From NCBI GenBank assembly GCA_028752905.1, contig JAQNBH010000007.1:42201872-42265871 (forward strand): a stretch of DNA of 64,000 nt, read 5' to 3'. The notes beneath the pieces were generated by a model. That model was not told the DNA's origin, made no database searches, and saw nothing but the letters and a program-made list of their open reading frames with translations. The translations under genes were made by a program, and so were the position numbers. Source of the stretch: Cladorhizidae sp. MBARI D1340-BT2 (Eukaryota > Porifera > Demospongiae > Poecilosclerida > Cladorhizidae). The first letter of the stretch is position 1. The number at the start of each line of letters is the position of its first letter. This document shows, one piece after another, positions 62,801-64,000 of this stretch.

Positions 62801-63829
62801 GGAATTCAACTTTACTACAAATTTCACACTGTATGCAAATACAACACAATGATGAAAACACAATGAGTAACAATCAATAAGACATGAACAGGAACGTACC
62901 GAGTTTACCACATCTTATGAATCAAGAACAGAAAGGAAGATTGAGAGAGATACAGAACTAGCCATCAACTGTCTATCTAGAATGTTCAGAACAACATGGC
63001 ATATCCATGCGCATGTACACACCGATGACGATGACGATAAATGACGAACAGATAATGAACGACGTAATAGACAGACACACCCAACTAACAAATACACCAC
63101 AGATGTGATAAGGTGTGTTAATTGCATTATGTCATTGTGTTTGTTTTCTCACCTCTGTTTGCAGGAGCCCATGTCTACAATGATGTGATTGATAGACAAA
63201 CTATGTCCAAGATTCGTGTCATTGTTAATAGGCTGGCCCAGAACCAGGTGCTGTGTTCAGACTCCTCCCCTAGCATGATTCTCGTGGCACAGGTGTGTGC
63301 GGCATGTTCTGTCATGTGTCTTGCTCTCTCTTCTTCATATCACTTGTTCTTTTTTGTTCTTTTTTCTTTGTCATCTCCAGCTTCTTGAAGCTCCCTCTTT
63401 CTCTCTCTCTTTCTCTCTATCATTCCTCCCTACCTGTCTCTCTCTCTTCCTTATCCCTGCCTTCTCTCTCTTCCTTATCCCTGCCTTCTCTATCATTCCT
63501 TATCCCTGTCTCTCTCTCTTCCTTATCCCTGCCTTCTCTATCATTCCTTATCCCTGCCTTCTCTATCATTCCTTATCCCTGCCTGTCTCTCTCTCTCTCT
63601 TCCTTATCCCTGCCTTCTCTATCATCTTATCCCTGCCTGTCTCTTTCTTCCTTATCCCTGCCTTCTCTATCATTCCTTATCCCTGCCTCTGTCTATCATT
63701 CCTTATCCTTATCATTCCTTATCCCTGTATTATTCCTAATCTCTCTCATATTTATTGTCAGGTGATTGGTGAGAGGCAGTGTGGTGCAGGTGTGGAGAGA
63801 CAAGTGCTAGTAAGATGGAGTCCAAGACT
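39144..63829 (+). CDS. AEBP2: AEBP2-like PRC2 accessory zinc-finger protein (partial at 3')
   Basis: AEBP2 (Drosophila Jing) is a cofactor of Polycomb repressive complex 2 that stabilises the complex and helps it bind nucleosomes. Exons: 39144-39191, 39257-39427, 44436-44688, 46476-46589, 47895-47940, 48138-48190, 63165-63292, 63762-63829. All junctions have GT-AG ends and matching phases (0, 0, 1, 1, 2, 1, 0, 2). Three C2H2 fingers follow the AEBP2 pattern: C8/C13/H28/H33; C45/C50/H66/H71 with FICQWEGCKVYN and WLQRH; C79/C84/H97/H101. Then come a basic linker and the C-terminal region AHVYNDVIDRQTMSKIR and SMILVAQVIGERQ and VLVRWSP, which parallels the vertebrate C-terminus. The ATG lies only six residues before finger 1, like short AEBP2 isoforms. 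The end is outside the window. Introns of 5.0 and 15.0 kb are packed with repeats and transposons. Confidence 0.88.
39257..39427 (+). CDS. AEBP2: AEBP2 exon 2
   Basis: 171 bp, phase 0-0. Encodes GHIFTQTELALHVDERHV (end of finger 1) and finger 2, FICQWEGCKVYNQPSYSFGW and LQRHVKQKH, nearly the family signature for AEBP2 finger 2. GTTGGT donor. Confidence 0.92.
39428..40125. other. AEBP2 intron 2, left part
   Basis: Intron sequence without recognisable features before the large trinucleotide array. Confidence 0.5.
40120..42712. repeat. 2.6-kb (TAC)n-CCCCTGC compound array in AEBP2 intron 2
   Basis: Alternating runs of three to nine TAC/ACT triplets and CCCCTGC, mostly 15-, 18- or 21-bp units. 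The strand is very C/T/A-rich with G almost only in TGC. Long open frames (poly Tyr-Pro-Cys, poly Leu) are artefacts. It fills half of AEBP2 intron 2. Confidence 0.95.
42884..43065. mobile_element. Foldback element, copy 2 (compact hairpin)
   Basis: TAACATTACAATATCC at 42884 pairs with GGATATTGTAATGTTA at 43026-43041. The whole 158 bp folds on itself around CTAGATGCTCTAGCC and GGCTAGAGCATCTAG, with a short loop. The arms match the element at 4055-4800, and the same ATTATGTCAACTGAGAGTTC flank follows. Confidence 0.82.
43066..43795. other. AEBP2 intron 2 sequence with a 76-bp duplication
   Basis: A segment with TTTGCATACTAATG ... ACATTCCCAG ... GCTACCCTTGCCAGCCAG occurs twice at 43508-43655. 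There is no coding signal. Confidence 0.6.
43800..44145. repeat. 21-bp minisatellite TAACCCTACGCCCACTCTGCG
   Basis: About 16 units, with an ACCT-for-GCGT variant in the right half. It contains CCCTA but is not a telomere array. Intronic to AEBP2, with open frames on both strands from the 21-bp period. Confidence 0.93.
44436..44688 (+). CDS. AEBP2: AEBP2 exon 3
   Basis: Starts EKPNRCLMNGCNVSFNSVEA (linker and finger 3, C79/C84), with H97 and H101 in LQKHMHRHF. It then encodes a Lys-rich linker and an acidic stretch, VPEDGNSMADFTDAAEDQ. Phase 0 start after TTTATAG, phase 1 end before GTGTTT. Confidence 0.9.
44725..45540. repeat. 37-bp minisatellite, about 22 units
   Basis: Core GGTCAGTCCAGGGATCGACT followed by AGGGTCAGTGGTGTTGT. 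It begins roughly 40 bp after the exon 3 donor. Confidence 0.93.
45541..45830. other. AEBP2 intron 3 unique sequence
   Basis: Unique sequence between two arrays, with no coding or regulatory signal visible. Confidence 0.4.
45832..46410. repeat. 36/39-bp minisatellite, about 15 units
   Basis: Core GCTCTCAGCCCTGCGATGCT followed by CTAGTCCTTGCGGGTT. A GTGGGATGCT variant adds three bases at regular spacing, giving a higher-order pattern of about 110 bp. Confidence 0.93.
46476..46589 (+). CDS. AEBP2: AEBP2 exon 4
   Basis: 114 bp, phase 1-1, after GTTTGTCTCTGCAG and before GTGAGC. Encodes VEVPTSLPSHKQDLFKVKIP and RRSLFPSSPYAKPVALN. The basic RRSL element recalls the RRRSLPRP stretch of vertebrate AEBP2. 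The assignment also relies on phase continuity. Confidence 0.78.
46600..46650. repeat. (TAC)n(TAG)n hairpin-forming microsatellite
   Basis: About ten TAC triplets followed by six or seven TAG triplets; TAC/GTA and TAG/CTA can pair to make a hairpin. It starts 10 bases after the exon 4 donor. Confidence 0.85.
46733..47098. mobile_element. Foldback element with about 120-bp arms
   Basis: The left arm, TTCACTTTTTTGGTG to CTATGGTTCAGAGTAACGAC, pairs with the right arm near 46975-47095 (GAGCCATAGCAGTGCTAACA, TAGCTACGTAGCTAG inverse, AAAAAAGTGAAC). Blocks such as GAGCGCTAGCTACGTAGCTG and TTGCAAGTTGTTAGCACTGC are recognisable in both. No coding content. Confidence 0.8.
47219..47862. repeat. (TAC/TAT/TTC)n trinucleotide tract
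   Basis: About 640 bp of CTA/CTT/ATT triplets in AEBP2 intron 4. All six frames stay open as poly-Leu, poly-Thr, poly-Ser and so on; these are not genes. Confidence 0.95.
47895..47940 (+). CDS. AEBP2: AEBP2 exon 5 (46 bp)
   Basis: Bounded by an ACACAAATCAG acceptor and a GTGAGT donor. With phases 1 and 2 it encodes RKPPPNKKSPNSRN, a basic stretch comparable to the KxNKRRKLKN region of AEBP2. The small size and reliance on phase make it probable, not certain. Confidence 0.65.
48138..48190 (+). CDS. AEBP2: AEBP2 exon 6 (53 bp)
   Basis: Acceptor ATATTGTCAG and donor GTGAGT. With the incoming phase it encodes GKFLTVEISYKTKISLR and ends in phase 1, exactly what exon 7 needs. Its 3' end, AGATATCTCTACGAG then GTGAGTGTGGCAACCTCTAC, is the apparent parent of the downstream 48-bp array. 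Confidence 0.62.
48365..51130. repeat. 48-bp minisatellite, about 57 units, in AEBP2 intron 6
   Basis: Unit CTGCCACACTCACCTAGATA + TCTCTAGTGTTGAGGCAATG + GTTAGAGG. A few units are shortened (about 40 bp) or carry GTTCG, GCTGAGG or CACGCTC variants. The reverse complement contains AGATATCTAGGTGAGTGTGG followed by CAGCCTCTA, matching the exon 6/intron 6 junction with five bases missing. Long plus-strand frames (HTHLDISSVEAMVRGC) come from the 48-bp period. Confidence 0.95.
51131..51880. other. AEBP2 intron 6, no feature
   Basis: No coding or repeat structure recognised. Confidence 0.4.
51885..52225. repeat. 56-bp minisatellite, six units
   Basis: Core GGCTAGCTAGCAGGGATGGA followed by ACTGGCAGGAGCCTATGTGG and CTGAGTGTATGTACCT. 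Confidence 0.92.
52226..52900. other. AEBP2 intron 6, no feature
   Basis: An A-rich stretch near 52425 and no recognisable gene. It may include the 3' non-coding part of the element to the right. Confidence 0.4.
52900..54440 (-). pseudogene. DUF7869-type protein gene (transposon-related), degenerate
   Basis: Minus-strand fragments in family order. Near 54420-54240 is GCKCHLGNNSSPC and then CIELARGELDLVILSQIHAH, the usual N-terminal block. Near 54050-53880 is HGLPLPGRAPGHRD and LPLDITKVHV. Near 53780-53690 is a helical segment, HLKRAHTEREYYSNQAT. From 53640 to 53280, in shifted frames, are YFKTARKCGLFGVC and LIDEAENPGKGAD, then a HADxxxGQ-like block, the DUF7869 core. Near 53090-52930 is YEWSAYFNHFFKSVPNILAY. 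Such genes are abundant in invertebrate genomes and look transposase-like; the exact element class is not settled. Several stops and shifts make it non-functional. Confidence 0.6.
54441..54915. other. Spacer between two element remnants
   Basis: AT-rich, with poly-A near 54760-54790. Nothing coding. Confidence 0.4.
54916..58336 (-). pseudogene. Second transposase-like gene (SDGGPxH/PVERI family), degenerate
   Basis: Minus-strand frames from 58336 leftward belong to one large protein. 57983 on: a leader with AWRERAQKLCPP. 57731 on: ACPVPEVFSRFQGYNAPELS. 57138 on: a long open part with DIVTDLRHLNTG, DVFWVECKKFLEQ and DDRRHREVTHIATAISFCDL. 56406 on: GPRFLVADHDFTCFSIIPSV. 56263 on: FIFSDGGPNHRLTHISVHL. 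56003 on: EEPVERILSIIKLGLQCVGL. 55158 on: a Cys-containing end with YSKKKLKSNDRQCLEREL. The D...DGGPxH...E(R) spacing suggests a DDE/RNase H-fold nuclease, which is inference. It is broken into about eight frames. It lies antisense in AEBP2 intron 6. Confidence 0.55.
57765..57815. repeat. CACAATGTCACCTT 14-bp repeat
   Basis: Four tandem units inside the degenerate transposase-like gene, breaking its frame. Confidence 0.85.
58337..58545. other. Spacer
   Basis: Short spacer between the two antisense elements; nothing recognised. Confidence 0.4.
58901..59334. mobile_element. pogo/Tigger-like MITE with TA target site
   Basis: TIRs are CCGTATTTGCCGGAGTATAA with GTCGCAC on the left and the inverse, ending TTATACTCCGGCAAATACGG, on the right, flanked by TA on both sides (58901-58902 and 59333-59334). 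It carries one minus-strand fragment with a helix-turn-helix, MSYTAGFKLKVVGYAEKFGN and VSEKSVRDWRKKK. It interrupts the gypsy integrase; reading of pol resumes in the same frame beyond it. Confidence 0.9.
58990..59205 (-). pseudogene. Transposase N-terminal HTH fragment in the MITE
   Basis: Starts MSGKRMSYTAGFKLKVVGYA, then GNRAAEREYRVSEKSVRDWR, a psq/CENP-B-type or homeodomain-like HTH such as begins pogo and related Tc1/mariner transposases. No catalytic domain is present. Confidence 0.7.
59345..60190 (-). pseudogene. Gypsy integrase region, broken
   Basis: Minus-strand integrase remnants: an HHCC zinc-binding-like start near 60180-60090 (MGHPGASRLHAY...), the start of the catalytic core with a WQRLSIDFVGP motif near 60000, and the downstream GVTPH block near 59560. 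A 39-bp tandem duplication at 59955-60032 repeats the SIDFVGP segment. Several frameshifts and stops are present. Confidence 0.72.
60198..60770 (-). pseudogene. Gypsy RNase H region
   Basis: Two minus-strand frames. 60770-60495 includes LETDASGTSIAATLSQ, the first catalytic Asp block of the RNase H domain. 60476-60198 includes VELEAFAVVAACDKLRHFL (the Glu block) and the last Asp-like region, TYRPGKLNSLA, where the usual N-x-x-A-D-x-L-S has lost its Asp. A stop near 60497 separates them. Confidence 0.78.
60850..61560 (-). pseudogene. Gypsy reverse transcriptase
   Basis: The frame 61290-60850 carries the palm motifs SSLDPQSAFHQI (first catalytic Asp), LPFGLTNS and the YLDD box at about 60987-60998. 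The N-terminal part (VRQEVAALLKKKLLQPSRSP and W) is in a different frame to 61215, so a frameshift lies near 61290. Otherwise this is the best preserved part of the element. Confidence 0.85.
61560..61980 (-). pseudogene. Gypsy aspartic protease region
   Basis: The minus-strand frame contains LQFLLDSGSDISLI with the DSGS active site near 61810 and, about 80 residues later, AILGVNKLAQF, corresponding to the ILGxDxL motif with Asn in place of Asp. It joins the reverse transcriptase lead-in without a stop. Confidence 0.78.
61965..62757 (-). pseudogene. Gypsy gag with CCHC zinc knuckle
   Basis: ATG at 62757 starts a 45-residue Pro-rich leader (MSDDDHESRAHPPHPIPRAI). A frameshift near 62620 leads to the main gag frame (62620-62048) with the capsid-like block LLDFASKLRLNARHCAY. 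A further frame near 62020-61975 reads SCRKCGKKDHFARVC, a CX2CX4HX4C knuckle. Confidence 0.75.
62761..63120. other. Possible 5' LTR/leader of the gypsy element
   Basis: Sequence upstream of gag where a 5' LTR and primer-binding site would lie. I could not identify a matching copy at the other end, so this is a guess from position. Confidence 0.25.
63165..63292 (+). CDS. AEBP2: AEBP2 exon 7
   Basis: 128 bp after CCTCTGTTTGCAG. In phase 1 it encodes AHVYNDVIDRQTMSKIRVIV, NRLAQNQVLCSD and SPSMILVAQ. This parallels the [20 protein letters not shown] region of vertebrate AEBP2. It ends phase 0 before GTGTGT. Confidence 0.82.
63400..63735. repeat. Irregular TTCCTTATCCCTGCCTTCTC repeat in AEBP2 intron 7
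   Basis: Pyrimidine-rich tandem units of 25-30 bp (CCTTATCCCTGCCTTCTCTATCATT), forming a very long polypyrimidine stretch that ends 25 bp before the exon 8 acceptor. Confidence 0.9.
63762..63829 (+). CDS. AEBP2: AEBP2 exon 8
   Basis: 68 bp after TTATTGTCAG. Encodes VIGERQCGAGVERQVLVRWS and PR, ending phase 2 before a GTGAGT donor. It matches the STVIAKRKEDSGKIKLLLHW segment of AEBP2 in pattern. The remaining exons lie beyond the window. Confidence 0.82.
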
Positions 63830-63884
63830 GTGAGTTGGGCAGATAACAAATTCATTCAAATGTGAACATTCCTCTTGTCATTAT

Positions 63885-64000
63885 ATTCAGTGTTTAGTGT
63901 ACAGATGGAGACATCAATTCCATAGCAGCCCCTTGCTTAGTGTACAGATGGAGACATCAGTGCTATGGTAACCCCTTGCTTAGTGTACAGATGGAGACAT
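63885..64000. repeat. About 55-bp repeat at window end
   Basis: TTAGTGTACAGATGGAGACA followed by TCA...CCCCTTGC occurs three times and runs off the window. It starts about 55 bp after the exon 8 donor. Confidence 0.85.

Noticed and set aside
62761..63120. Gypsy 5' LTR
   Set aside because: No matching copy was found beyond the integrase end, so an LTR call is not supported.
1..64000. tRNA or rRNA genes
   Set aside because: No cloverleaf with A and B boxes and no rRNA core sequence was recognised by eye. A tRNAscan or Rfam search would be decisive.

Overview
This is eukaryotic, invertebrate-animal-like DNA. Genes are split by GT-AG introns, transposons of several classes are present, and a large share of the window is minisatellite and microsatellite arrays. 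A marine invertebrate such as a sponge or cnidarian is my guess, from short introns in one gene, the mix of animal chromatin genes and the kinds of transposon; the sequence does not prove it.

Three host genes can be read. (1) An INCENP-like gene, the Aurora B scaffold of the chromosomal passenger complex, runs on the minus strand from about 22.9 kb to 2.05 kb. Its C-terminal half is clear: coiled-coil/single-alpha-helix exons and the first half of the IN-box, with matching splice phases. Its N-terminal exons are less certain, and its 3' end probably lies left of base 1. (2) A LYAR-like nucleolar zinc-finger gene is complete in three plus-strand exons at 37469-38615. (3) An AEBP2-like PRC2 accessory zinc-finger gene starts 0.5 kb further on. 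It runs through eight phase-matched plus-strand exons from 39144 to 63829 and continues past the window. Its introns swell to about 5 kb and 15 kb. An unidentified exon at 29043-29486 is probably also host coding sequence.

The rest is mobile DNA in or between these genes. From left to right I see a two-gene PIF/Harbinger element (8091-13844) holding a Tigger/pogo-like insert and a 44-bp minisatellite, and a frameshifted hAT transposase (20010-21354). Next come a piggyBac-type MITE with exact TTAA sites (26257-26869), a decayed ZMYM1-like hAT gene (31.4-33.0 kb) and a decayed Helitron (33.0-36.9 kb). Inside the big AEBP2 intron are a DUF7869-type gene remnant, a second DDE-like gene remnant, and a Ty3/gypsy-type element with a pogo-like MITE nested in its integrase, all antisense to the host gene. 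Several foldback/MITE elements are also present.

The most unusual signal is how the arrays relate to splicing. In three consecutive INCENP introns the tandem array begins at the 5' splice site, and every repeat unit carries a GTGAGT donor-like hexamer. In AEBP2 intron 6 a 48-bp array of about 57 units is an inverted, slightly shortened copy of the exon 6/intron 6 junction. Splice-donor sequence thus appears to have been a repeated seed for minisatellite growth here. No rRNA, tRNA or CRISPR locus was recognised.
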